Assembly: GCA_001796935.1 (NCBI GenBank)
Contig: MGNX01000063.1
Span: forward strand, 9,734 to 18,837
Origin: Chloroflexi bacterium RBG_16_60_22
Lineage (GTDB): Bacteria; Chloroflexota; Dehalococcoidia; Dehalococcoidales; RBG-16-60-22
DNA: 9,104 nucleotides
Direction of reading: 5' to 3'
In this document: positions 1 to 6,028 of the stretch, piece after piece
Numbering within the stretch: position 1 is the first letter of the stretch
Layout: each line of letters opens with the position of its first letter
Notes under the pieces: model-generated
What the model was told of the DNA's origin: nothing
The model's database searches: none
Seen by the model: only the letters and a program-made list of their open reading frames with translations
Program-made: the position numbers and the translations under genes

Positions 1-144
1 CCTCCCGAGTATATAAAACTCGGTGTACCTGTCGGCCACGGCCGGGCTCGCCGCGGAATAAATCAGCGCCGCCGCGGTTGCCAGAACAACGAGTATTAAT
101 ACGAGAGATAAAGCCCGGCTCCACGTCCTCCGGTTCAATTCCAT
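1..144 (-). CDS. DUF1616-like membrane-anchored protein, N-terminal fragment
   Basis: This is a minus-strand reading frame that starts with ATG at 144 and stays open to the left edge, giving 48 residues. Residues 1-10 carry several Arg (MELNRRTWSR). A hydrophobic stretch at about 11-31 (ALSLVLILVVLATAAALIYS) forms a transmembrane helix or signal anchor. The chain then reads DRYTEFYILG. From memory, (Y/F)TEFYILG just after an N-terminal membrane segment is typical of DUF1616 domain proteins, often found near glycan genes in archaea and Chloroflexota. A G-rich stretch (GGGGG) lies about 8 bases upstream of the ATG as a weak ribosome binding site, and an in-frame TAA lies just above it. A TTG 15 bases upstream is a possible alternative start. 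The gene is divergent from the dehydrogenase at 328. Its function is unknown, and the family call rests on a short motif. Confidence 0.6.
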   Translation of the reverse strand, partial: MELNRRTWSRALSLVLILVVLATAAALIYSAASPAVADRYTEFYILGR

Positions 145-159
145 GGAGGCAACCCCCAA

Positions 160-188
160 TTTACTTTATACCTGGTTTGCCCTATAAT
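160..188 (+). promoter_or_regulatory. Sigma70-type promoter for the nucleotide-sugar dehydrogenase
   Basis: TTTACT at 160-165 matches 4 of 6 bases of the -35 consensus. A 17-base spacer separates it from a perfect TATAAT at 183-188. Transcription would start near 195, leaving a 5' untranslated region of roughly 130 bases before the ATG at 328. The box order points rightward, toward the dehydrogenase. I found no equally good minus-strand promoter for the divergent gene. Confidence 0.6.
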
Positions 189-192
189 ATGT

Positions 193-225
193 CTGAAATT
201 CAGCCGTTGCTGTGGTTATCATAAC
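193..225. promoter_or_regulatory. Two perfect 11-bp palindromes at the promoter start, possible operators
   Basis: CTGAAATTCAG at 193-203 and GTTATCATAAC at 215-225 are each a perfect 5-1-5 inverted repeat. Their centres, 198 and 220, lie 22 bp apart, close to two helical turns. They sit at and just after the predicted transcription start of the promoter at 160-188. That is a suitable place for a repressor, but the two palindromes differ in sequence and short dyads are common in AT-rich DNA. Confidence 0.25.
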
Positions 226-305
226 ATAATGCCCGGTAAAAATAATATTTCTGAGATAATATAAGAAGCGCCGTAATGGTGATACCACTCTGGCCCGGAT
301 AGAAA

Positions 306-320
306 CCGGTGAAACACTGG
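306..320 (+). promoter_or_regulatory. Hairpin overlapping the ribosome binding site of the dehydrogenase gene
   Basis: CCGGTG (306-311) and CACTGG (315-320) pair as six base pairs, one of them G-U, around an AAA loop. The 3' arm contains the first two bases of the GGAG Shine-Dalgarno at 319-322, which lies five bases from the ATG at 328. Folding could partly mask that site. CCGG at 295-298 could compete for the 5' arm. The stem is short, and its regulatory effect is inference. Confidence 0.3.
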
Positions 321-327
321 AGAAGAT

Positions 328-1626
328 ATGTCTGACATCCAGCAAAAGCTATTGAATAAAAGCGCGGTTATCGGCGTGGTCGGTCTCGGTTACGTTGGCC
401 TGCCGCTGTCCATCGCCTTCGCGGAAGCCGGTTTTAAGGTGGTGGGGTTCGATATGGACTCCCATAAAGCCGATGCGGTTAATGCCGGGAAGTCTTACAT
501 CGGGGATATCAGCAGCCAGCGACTGGAGAAGGTAACGGGCAATAAACGGCTGCGGGCGTTTGCCTCGCAGGAACACCTCGAGGAGGTTGACGCTATTTGC
601 GTCTGCGTGCCCACTCCCCTGACCAAGACCAAAGAGCCGGACCTGTCCTACGTCACCCGGGAGTGCGAAGAGCTGTCCCGCCACCTCCAGCGGGGACAGC
701 TGGTGGTGATGGAAAGCACCACCTACCCCGGTACCACCAGGGAGGTTATTCTCCCCATACTGGAGAGCTCCGGCTACAAGGCAGGCACGGACTTCTACCT
801 GGCCTATTCCCCGGAGAGAATCGACCCCGGCAATAAAAAATACACGGTGAAAAATACCCCCAAACTCGTCGCCGGCATCAATGACGAGTCGACCCGACTG
901 GCCGAGCTTCTCTACCGGCAGGTGGCCGATAACGTCATCCCCCTTTCCTCCCCGGAGGTGGCCGAGCTGACCAAGATATTTGAAAACGTCTTTCGCATCG
1001 TGAACATCGCCCTGGTCAACGAGCTTACCATCCTCTGCCGGAAAATGGGAATCGATGTCTGGGAGGTAATCGACGCCGCCGCGACCAAGCCGTTCGGTTT
1101 CATGCGTTTTCAGCCGGGACCCGGCGTGGGCGGCCACTGCATCCCGCTTGACCCCTATTACCTGGCCAGCAAAGCCAAGGAGTACGATTTCCATACTCGT
1201 TTCATCGAGCTGGCTGCCGAGATTAACGAGAACATGCCTTATAATATCACCACCTGGATTATGGAAGCCCTTAGCAGCCGGGGAAAAAGCTTAAGCTCTG
1301 CCCGCGTGCTGGTACTGGGAGTAGCTTACAAGAAGGACGTCGGGGATACCCGGGAATCGCCTTCGCTCAAACTCATCCGACTCCTCCGGCAACGCGGTGC
1401 CGAGGTAAGTTATAACGACCCCTACGTTCCGAAAATCACCGTCGACGGAAAAACCCTGACCTCCGTTAAGCTCACCGACGCTCGCCTGGCGGCGACTCAC
1501 TGCCTGGTCATCGCCACTGACCACAGCGATTACGATTACCCGGATATCGTCGCCAAGTCCAGCCTCGTATTTGACACTCGGGGCGTCACCAAAACTCTTA
1601 CCGCCGCCAACATCATCAGGTTATAA
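328..1626 (+). CDS. Nucleotide-sugar 6-dehydrogenase, WbpA/TviB type
   Basis: This 432-residue protein is full length for the UDP-glucose/UDP-N-acetylhexosamine dehydrogenase family. Such enzymes oxidise C6 of a UDP-sugar to a carboxylate in two NAD-dependent steps in the cytoplasm. The N-terminal Rossmann domain has GLGYVG at residues 19-24. The central domain has Lys216 and Asn220 (ELTKIFEN), and the catalytic Cys271 lies in GGHCIP. These match the known active-site Lys, Asn and Cys of the family. The C-terminal UDP-binding domain has GVAYKKDVGDTRESPS. ESTTYPGTTREV and SPERIDPGN resemble WbpA/TviB enzymes more than UDP-glucose dehydrogenases, so UDP-GlcNAc or UDP-GalNAc is the likelier substrate; this is inference. 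The start is fixed by GGAG at 319-322. The gene has its own promoter, and a new promoter follows it, so it may be transcribed alone. Confidence 0.93.
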   Translation: MSDIQQKLLNKSAVIGVVGLGYVGLPLSIAFAEAGFKVVGFDMDSHKADAVNAGKSYIGDISSQRLEKVTGNKRLRAFASQEHLEEVDAICVCVPTPLTKTKEPDLSYVTRECEELSRHLQRGQLVVMESTTYPGTTREVILPILESSGYKAGTDFYLAYSPERIDPGNKKYTVKNTPKLVAGINDESTRLAELLYRQVADNVIPLSSPEVAELTKIFENVFRIVNIALVNELTILCRKMGIDVWEVIDAAATKPFGFMRFQPGPGVGGHCIPLDPYYLASKAKEYDFHTRFIELAAEINENMPYNITTWIMEALSSRGKSLSSARVLVLGVAYKKDVGDTRESPSLKLIRLLRQRGAEVSYNDPYVPKITVDGKTLTSVKLTDARLAATHCLVIATDHSDYDYPDIVAKSSLVFDTRGVTKTLTAANIIRL

Positions 1627-1669
1627 TCACTATTTTCCCACCTGTCAGGCTATTACGTATTCTCTAAAC

Positions 1670-1698
1670 TTGACATTTGGCATCTTTTGTGCTATTTT
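1670..1698 (+). promoter_or_regulatory. Near-consensus extended -10 promoter of the glycan operon
   Basis: TTGACA at 1670-1675 is a perfect -35 box. A 17-base spacer leads to TATTTT at 1693-1698, which matches 4 of 6 bases of the -10 consensus. TGC immediately before it (1690-1692) supplies the extended -10 TGn element. Transcription would begin near 1705, giving a leader of about 217 bases before the GTG at 1922. With no comparable internal gap downstream, this promoter probably drives everything from 1922 to the right edge. Confidence 0.7.
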
Positions 1699-1732
1699 AT
1701 GCCTATCAGCATAATTAGACACTTGTTATACG

Positions 1733-1804
1733 TCAGGTAAAGGTTTATAATCTACTCAAGGTGCATTAGCCTGTTGGCTGGCACCTAAAAGGGGGATTAC
1801 CTGA
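1733..1804 (+). ncRNA. Candidate structured leader RNA (cis-regulatory)
   Basis: TCAGGTAA (1733-1740) is perfectly complementary to TTACCTGA (1797-1804), forming an 8-bp closing stem. Inside it, AGGTGC (1759-1764) pairs with GCACCT (1781-1786). Above that, AGCC (1768-1771) pairs with GGCT (1776-1779) around a TGTT loop. The single-stranded joins are 1741-1758 and a purine-rich AAAAGGGGGA at 1787-1796. TAATC (1748-1752) could instead pair with GATTA (1795-1799), which competes with the closing stem, as in a switch. The element lies in the leader, about 30 bases after the predicted transcription start. It matches no riboswitch class I can name. The pairing is seen in sequence; the function is inferred. 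Confidence 0.4.
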
Positions 1805-1848
1805 AGAGGCGGCATAAAGGCGGTGCTGAACCCGTTAAAAAATTGCCG

Positions 1849-1900
1849 GGCCGGGATAAAACCGGAGGCTTAAACATACCGCGGGGGAAGTTATCCGGCC
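1849..1900 (+). promoter_or_regulatory. Long hairpin just upstream of the first operon gene
   Basis: GGCCGGGATAA (1849-1859) pairs with TTATCCGGCC (1891-1900) as ten base pairs with one bulged G, around a 31-base loop. A smaller alternative is CCGG (1851-1854) with CCGG (1862-1865). The stem ends ten bases before the AAAGG ribosome binding site at 1911. No T-run follows, so it is not an intrinsic terminator. It may be part of a leader control structure together with the element at 1733-1804. Confidence 0.4.
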
Positions 1901-1921
1901 TCACTCTGGTAAAGGCTGAAA

Positions 1922-3088
1922 GTGAAATTGCTGCATGTGTTTGACCTTTTCTCCCCGCCCCTGGGCGGCGGCACGGTAACCATCATCCATAAAATATCGC
2001 GCGCCCTGGCCGGAAAAGGACATGAAGTAATGATATACTCCAGCGATTTTCAGCTCGACCGGGACTATATCAATTCACTGGCGGGCGTCAATGTTCACCC
2101 CTTCCATTGCGTCTCCAGCATCGGCAATTTTTTCTTCACGCCCGCCCTGGTCGGTGAGGCCAGAAAGAGCCTCCGGGACTTTGATATCATCCACCTCCAC
2201 TGCTTCAGAAGTTTTCAGAACATCGTGATTCACCACTACGCCCGCAAGTACGGGGTCCCTTACGTGCTGGACGCCCACGGCTCCCTACCCCGGACCACCC
2301 GGGGAGGCAGGAATCTAAAGTGGCTGCTCAAATGGCTTTACGATATTACCTGCGGCCACGGCCAGCTGAGGGATGCCGTCCGGCTCGTGGCGGAGACCAG
2401 AGGGGCGGTCGATGAATATACCGCCAGGGGCGTCAGCCGTGACCGGATTGTCCAGATTACCCCGCCTTTTGATATCCAGGAATTCTCTGATTTGCCCGCC
2501 CGGGGGCGGTTCCGCCAGAAATACGGCATAACCGCCAGGCATCTGGTCCTGTTCCTGGGCAGAATCCACTGGATAAAGGGGCTCGGCTTTCTGGTGGAGG
2601 CGTTCGGGGAGCTCGTCAAATCGATGAACGACGTGGTCCTGGTCGTCGCCGGTCCTGATGACGGCTACCTGTCCGCCCTTACCCGAAAGGTCAACGAGCT
2701 GGACCTGTCGGCGCGGGTGCTGTTTACCGGGTTTATCAGCGGCCGGGAAAAGCTGGCCGCGCTGGTGGACGCGGACGTGGTCGTCCAGACCTCGGTGTAC
2801 GAGCAGGGGACCGGCGTGCCGTTCGAGGCGGTGCTCTGCGGTACGCCCATCATCGTCAGCCGGGACACGGTTGCCAGCGCTAACGTGAAGGATATCGATG
2901 CCGGCTACCTCGTGGAATACGGCAACCACCGCGAACTCGTCGGCACGCTGCAGCGAGTCCTCGACGACCCGGCGGAAGCCAGGGACAAGGCGCAGCGCGC
3001 CCGCGAATATATCAAGGCGAATTTATCCCTGGAGAAGGGGGTGGAGAAATACGAGGAACTCTATCGAGAGGCAATCGGTTCGGCGTGA
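1922..3088 (+). CDS. GT4-type (GT-B fold) glycosyltransferase
   Basis: This 388-residue retaining-type glycosyltransferase probably moves a sugar from a nucleotide donor to a growing lipid-linked glycan at the cytoplasmic face of the membrane. The N-terminal acceptor domain opens with HVFDLFSPPLGGG and ISRALAGKGHEVMIYSSD, the usual Gly-rich loop of the family. The C-terminal donor domain begins near residue 205 (LVLFLGRIHWIKGL). It contains VVAGPDDG and an EX7E motif at Glu294-Glu302 (EQGTGVPFE), followed by VLCGTPIIV. No signal peptide or membrane helix is visible. The start is GTG, chosen because AAAGG (1911-1915) lies six bases upstream and an in-frame TAA at 1910-1912 rules out a longer form. 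Its end overlaps the next gene by four bases (GTGA), implying coupled translation. Donor and acceptor cannot be read from the sequence. Confidence 0.9.
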   Translation: MKLLHVFDLFSPPLGGGTVTIIHKISRALAGKGHEVMIYSSDFQLDRDYINSLAGVNVHPFHCVSSIGNFFFTPALVGEARKSLRDFDIIHLHCFRSFQNIVIHHYARKYGVPYVLDAHGSLPRTTRGGRNLKWLLKWLYDITCGHGQLRDAVRLVAETRGAVDEYTARGVSRDRIVQITPPFDIQEFSDLPARGRFRQKYGITARHLVLFLGRIHWIKGLGFLVEAFGELVKSMNDVVLVVAGPDDGYLSALTRKVNELDLSARVLFTGFISGREKLAALVDADVVVQTSVYEQGTGVPFEAVLCGTPIIVSRDTVASANVKDIDAGYLVEYGNHRELVGTLQRVLDDPAEARDKAQRAREYIKANLSLEKGVEKYEELYREAIGSA

Positions 3089-3999
3089 GCATCCTCGTGA
3101 CCGGCGCCACGGGTTTCATCGGCTCTCACCTGTGCCGTGAACTGGTGGCCGGGGGACACCGCGTCGCGGCGTTGACCCGCTCCGGGAGGACGGAAAATAT
3201 CGCCGATTTGCTGGACCATCAGGATTTCAGCCTCCATAAAGGTGAAATCCAGGATACCGCGGTATTGGCCCGTATCATTAAGGACATGAAAATAACAACG
3301 GTCTTCCACCTTGCCGCGCAGCTACCCGGGGAGGAAGAGATGGCAAACCCCCTGCCGGGCTTTGACACCAACGCGCGGGGGACGCTTAACCTGCTTCACG
3401 CGGCTTCTTCCGGCCGCGTCGAGAGCTTCATCTACGCGTCGACCATGAGCGTTTACGCCGTCCCGCCCGGTCACCTGCCCGTCGATGAAGAGCAGGAAGT
3501 CCGACCGGACAGCGTTTACGGCGTGGCCAAGCTGGCCGGCGAGCTGTGCTGCCGTATTTACGGCAGCCGGATGAAAATGATAGTATTGCGTTACGCCGGC
3601 GTCTACGGTAAGAACTGCCGCCGGTCTGACGCCGTGCCCACATTCGTGCGGCAAGCCCTGGCCAACCAGCCATTGACCGTGCACGGGGACGGCGGACAGA
3701 GCAGCGATTTCGTGCACGTAAGTGATGCCGTCCGGGGGACGGTCCTGGCCTGGGAAAAAGGCGAGCCGGGAGTTTATAATATCGGCGGCGGCCGGGAAAC
3801 GCCCATCAGGGAACTGGCCGAGCGGATTATCGAAATCACCGGCGCGAAGTCGGCGGTGGTCACGGAGGCCGGCCGGGCTGACCGCCCCTTCCGGTTCGTG
3901 CTGGACATTACCCGGGCGCGGCAGGCCCTGGGCTATGCCCCGCGGCCCCTGGCCGAAGGTCTGCGCCGGTACCTGGCGGATATTAAAAACAAGCGGTGA
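3085..3999 (+). CDS. Extended-SDR NAD-dependent sugar-nucleotide epimerase/dehydratase
   Basis: This 304-residue protein belongs to the extended short-chain dehydrogenase family that acts on nucleotide sugars (GalE/RmlB-like). The NAD-binding motif TGATGFIG lies at residues 6-13. The catalytic pair is Tyr145-x3-Lys149 (YGVAK). Thr120 in YASTMSVY lines up with catalytic Ser124 of E. coli GalE. A substrate-binding stretch follows: LTVHGDGGQSSDFVHVSD, then YNIGGG. The active-site loop lacks the Asp-Glu pair of dTDP-glucose 4,6-dehydratases, so a 4-epimerase or 4-ketoreductase role is likelier; this is inference. It is shorter than GalE (about 338 residues), mainly through tighter loops. The GTG start overlaps the stop of the preceding glycosyltransferase, so translation probably depends on re-initiation. 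The next gene follows after 33 bases. Confidence 0.9.
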   Translation: MSILVTGATGFIGSHLCRELVAGGHRVAALTRSGRTENIADLLDHQDFSLHKGEIQDTAVLARIIKDMKITTVFHLAAQLPGEEEMANPLPGFDTNARGTLNLLHAASSGRVESFIYASTMSVYAVPPGHLPVDEEQEVRPDSVYGVAKLAGELCCRIYGSRMKMIVLRYAGVYGKNCRRSDAVPTFVRQALANQPLTVHGDGGQSSDFVHVSDAVRGTVLAWEKGEPGVYNIGGGRETPIRELAERIIEITGAKSAVVTEAGRADRPFRFVLDITRARQALGYAPRPLAEGLRRYLADIKNKR

Positions 4000-4020
4000 G
4001 CACCCACGGCATTGATATTC

Positions 4021-4027
4021 GGGGAGG
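4021..4027 (+). promoter_or_regulatory. Strong ribosome binding site GGGGAGG
   Basis: GGGGAGG ends five bases before the ATG at 4033 and fixes the start of the second SDR gene. It is the strongest Shine-Dalgarno in the operon, so this gene is translated independently of the gene before it. Confidence 0.8.
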
Positions 4028-4032
4028 CGTGA

Positions 4033-5037
4033 ATGATAAAAGGTAAAAAGATACTCATCACCGGCGGCGGCGGCTTCATCGGCGTGTCACTGGCGCAGCG
4101 CCTGGTTGACAACAATAGAGTGGTCCTGCTCGACCGCAATTTCAACGAGAATGCCTTTGCCTACTCGAATTTAAAGGGCCATAAAAACATCGAGCTGTCC
4201 CGGGTCGATATCCTGGATGCGGCGGCGCTGACCAAGGCGGTAGCCGACGCCGGGATAGTGGTCCACATGGCGGCCATGGTGGGCGTCCAGGAGGTTATCA
4301 GCAACGCCCTGGATACCCTGGAGGTGAACTATACCGGCACCTCCAACCTGCTCAAGGCCGTTTCCAAGAATCATGACTGCGAGCGGGTGGTCTGCTTCTC
4401 CACCAGCGAGGTCTTTGGCTCCAATGCCTTCCGTGTCGCGGAAAACGCCGACTCGGCCCTTGCCTCGGTCCAGGACGTGCGGTGGTGCTACTGCGTCAGC
4501 AAGCTGGCGGCGGAGCACCTGGCTTTCAGCTATCACCGGCAGCAGGGCCTGCCGGTGGTGGTCATCCGCCCCTTTAACATCTTCGGCGTGGGCCGGGTGG
4601 GCGACCACGTGGTGCTGCGCTTCATACTTAAAGCGCTGGAGAACCAGGACCTGGAAGTCTACGGTGACGGCACCCAGATAAGGGCCTGGTGTTACATCGA
4701 CGATTTCTGCGACGCGCTGGTGAAAGCCATGGAGGTGGAGGGTGCCATCGGGCAGGCGTTCAACATCGGCAACCCGCTGAACACGGTCACCGTGTACGCC
4801 CTGGCGCAGGAGGTGGTAAGGCTCTGTAAATCAAAGTCGAAGATAGCCTTCCGGGCGCCCGGCTTCGCCGATGTCGATATCCGCGTGCCCAACATCGATA
4901 AAGCCCGCGAGATACTGGGCTTCGACCCGAAGGTCACGCTGCAGGACGGCCTGACCCGTAATATCGCCTGGGTCAGGCTCCATAAAGACGAGCTCACCCG
5001 TTACGTCAGTGCCAGAAGAAGGGAATACATCGTCTAG
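4033..5037 (+). CDS. Extended-SDR sugar-nucleotide decarboxylase/dehydratase-like enzyme
   Basis: This 334-residue extended SDR has an N-terminal NAD site (TGGGGFIG, residues 10-17) and catalytic Tyr153-x3-Lys157 (YCVSK). Its active-site loop STSEVFG places Thr124, Ser125 and Glu126 where UDP-glucuronate decarboxylases (ArnA C-terminal domain, UXS) and GDP-mannose 4,6-dehydratases carry Thr-Ser-Glu. Arg284 in DIRVPNIDKAR falls where the ArnA/UXS family has a conserved Arg. RPFNIFGVGR and VYGDGTQIRAWCYIDD are substrate-binding stretches of the family. A decarboxylase or 4,6-dehydratase acting through a 4-keto intermediate is therefore more likely than a plain epimerase; this is inference. The ATG is fixed by GGGGAGG. 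The TAG stop directly abuts the next gene's ATG (TAGATG), suggesting coupled translation with the E1-like alpha subunit. Confidence 0.9.
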   Translation: MIKGKKILITGGGGFIGVSLAQRLVDNNRVVLLDRNFNENAFAYSNLKGHKNIELSRVDILDAAALTKAVADAGIVVHMAAMVGVQEVISNALDTLEVNYTGTSNLLKAVSKNHDCERVVCFSTSEVFGSNAFRVAENADSALASVQDVRWCYCVSKLAAEHLAFSYHRQQGLPVVVIRPFNIFGVGRVGDHVVLRFILKALENQDLEVYGDGTQIRAWCYIDDFCDALVKAMEVEGAIGQAFNIGNPLNTVTVYALAQEVVRLCKSKSKIAFRAPGFADVDIRVPNIDKAREILGFDPKVTLQDGLTRNIAWVRLHKDELTRYVSARRREYIV

Positions 5038-6027
5038 ATGGTGAATAACACATCGCCAGAGGGACTCCGGAAACTATACACCACCATGCTCACCATCCGC
5101 CGTCTTGAGGAAAGGCTGGGGGAGCTTGTTGAGCAGCGGGAAATCCAGTGCCCTACCCACCTGTACATCGGCCAGGAGGCGGTGGCCGCCGGGGTCTGCG
5201 CCAACTTGAAGCCGACCGACTGGGTCTTCAGCAACCACCGCAACCACGGCCATTACATCGCCAAGGGCGGCGACCTCAAGGCCCTGGTGGCTGAATGTTA
5301 TGTTAAGTCAACCGGCGCCTCCCGGGGCAGGGGCGGCTCGATGCACCCCGCCCAGCCGGAAATGGGACTGCCCGGCAGCCCGGCGATACTCTCCGGGTCG
5401 CTGCCGCTGGCGGTGGGGGCAGCCCTGGCCTTCCGCCTCCAGGGCAAGGACAGCGTCGCCGTGGTCTTCTTCGGCGACGGCGCCACCAACGAGGGCGTTT
5501 TCTACGAATCATTAAACCTCGCCTCCCTGAAAAAGCTGCCGGTGGTTTTTATCTGCGAGAATAACCTCTACGCCACCCATATGCCCGTCGGCGCCTGCCT
5601 GGCCAATACGGAACTCTACCGCAAGGCGGCAGCGTTCTGCATCCCCGGCTTGAGGATTGACGGCAATAATGTCGTCGAGGTCTATAAAGAATCAGGCAAG
5701 GCCATCGCTGCCGCCCGCCGGGGGCGGGGCCCCACCCTGCTGGAGTGTATGACCTACCGCTGGCGGGGGCATGTCGGCCCCAGTACGGACGTGGACCGGG
5801 GCCTGCGTTCCCAGGCCGAGCTGGACGCCTGGATGGCCCGCTGCCCGGTCGATGCCGCGGAAAGGCTCCTGAAGGAAAAAGGCGGCCTGACGGACGCGGA
5901 GAAGGCCGCCATCGAAGAGAACATCGCGGCGGAGATTGAAGCCGCCGTTACCTTTGCCCGCCGCAGCCCTTACCCTGATGATAAAGAGCTTCTCACCGAC
6001 GTGTTCAAAGAAGGAAAGTGCCGGTAA
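5038..6027 (+). CDS. Thiamine-diphosphate E1-like alpha subunit (PDH/acetoin dehydrogenase family)
   Basis: This 329-residue protein is full length for the alpha subunit of 2-oxoacid or acetoin dehydrogenase E1. These heterotetramers use thiamine diphosphate (ThDP) to decarboxylate a 2-oxoacid and pass on the bound acyl unit. SNHRNHGHYIAKGG (residues 65-78) holds the conserved His67, His70 and His72. SRGRGGSMH follows. The ThDP/Mg motif runs from GDG at 146-148 to Asn175-Asn176 with 26 residues between. TYRWRGHVGPSTD carries His245. The ATG abuts the previous stop and has only a distant, weak Shine-Dalgarno, so it probably relies on coupling. The beta subunit follows at once, but no E2 acyltransferase or E3 lipoamide dehydrogenase is in view. 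A role in building a modified sugar, and not central metabolism, is inferred from the glycan genes on both sides. Confidence 0.92.
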   Translation: MVNNTSPEGLRKLYTTMLTIRRLEERLGELVEQREIQCPTHLYIGQEAVAAGVCANLKPTDWVFSNHRNHGHYIAKGGDLKALVAECYVKSTGASRGRGGSMHPAQPEMGLPGSPAILSGSLPLAVGAALAFRLQGKDSVAVVFFGDGATNEGVFYESLNLASLKKLPVVFICENNLYATHMPVGACLANTELYRKAAAFCIPGLRIDGNNVVEVYKESGKAIAAARRGRGPTLLECMTYRWRGHVGPSTDVDRGLRSQAELDAWMARCPVDAAERLLKEKGGLTDAEKAAIEENIAAEIEAAVTFARRSPYPDDKELLTDVFKEGKCR

Positions 6028-6028
6028 A

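Larger units (their letters stand above)
1627..1921 (+). other. Non-coding leader between dehydrogenase and glycan operon
   Basis: These 295 bases are more AT-rich than the flanking genes, at least in the first half. They hold a strong promoter (1670-1698) and two predicted RNA structures (1733-1804 and 1849-1900), listed separately. The ribosome binding site AAAGG at 1911-1915 serves the next gene. There is no convincing intrinsic terminator after the dehydrogenase: CCTGTCAGG at 1641-1649 is a very short dyad without a T-run, so read-through into the operon is possible. No convincing gene was found here. Confidence 0.7.

Noticed and set aside
349..1194. Long minus-strand open frame of 281 codons
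   Set aside because: It is a shadow of the dehydrogenase gene, which has all family motifs on the + strand.
1641..1649. CCTGTCAGG dyad after the dehydrogenase as a terminator
   Set aside because: A four-base stem with a one-base loop and no T-run cannot act as an intrinsic terminator.
1819..1828. GGCGGTGCTG resembling an ops element of RfaH-controlled polysaccharide operons
   Set aside because: Only the first six bases match GGCGGTAG-type ops, and the rest of a JUMPstart sequence is absent.
1801..1944. Open frame of 47 codons plus stop in the operon leader, beginning CTG after GGGGG and overlapping the glycosyltransferase start
   Set aside because: It lacks an ATG, GTG or TTG at the right distance from the G-run; its only standard start codon is an internal TTG at 1843. 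Its first bases lie in the predicted closing stem, and the peptide resembles nothing I know. A leader peptide is possible but unsupported.
2315..2929. Long minus-strand open frame of 204 codons
   Set aside because: It lies fully opposite the glycosyltransferase gene, whose motifs are clear. GC-rich coding DNA commonly opens the opposite strand, and the translation has no recognisable domain.
5936..6028. 31-codon N-terminal extension of the E1-like beta subunit
   Set aside because: It begins at TTG inside the alpha gene with no ribosome binding site, and its sequence is unlike E1 beta. ATG 6029 with AAGGAAAG upstream fits the family.
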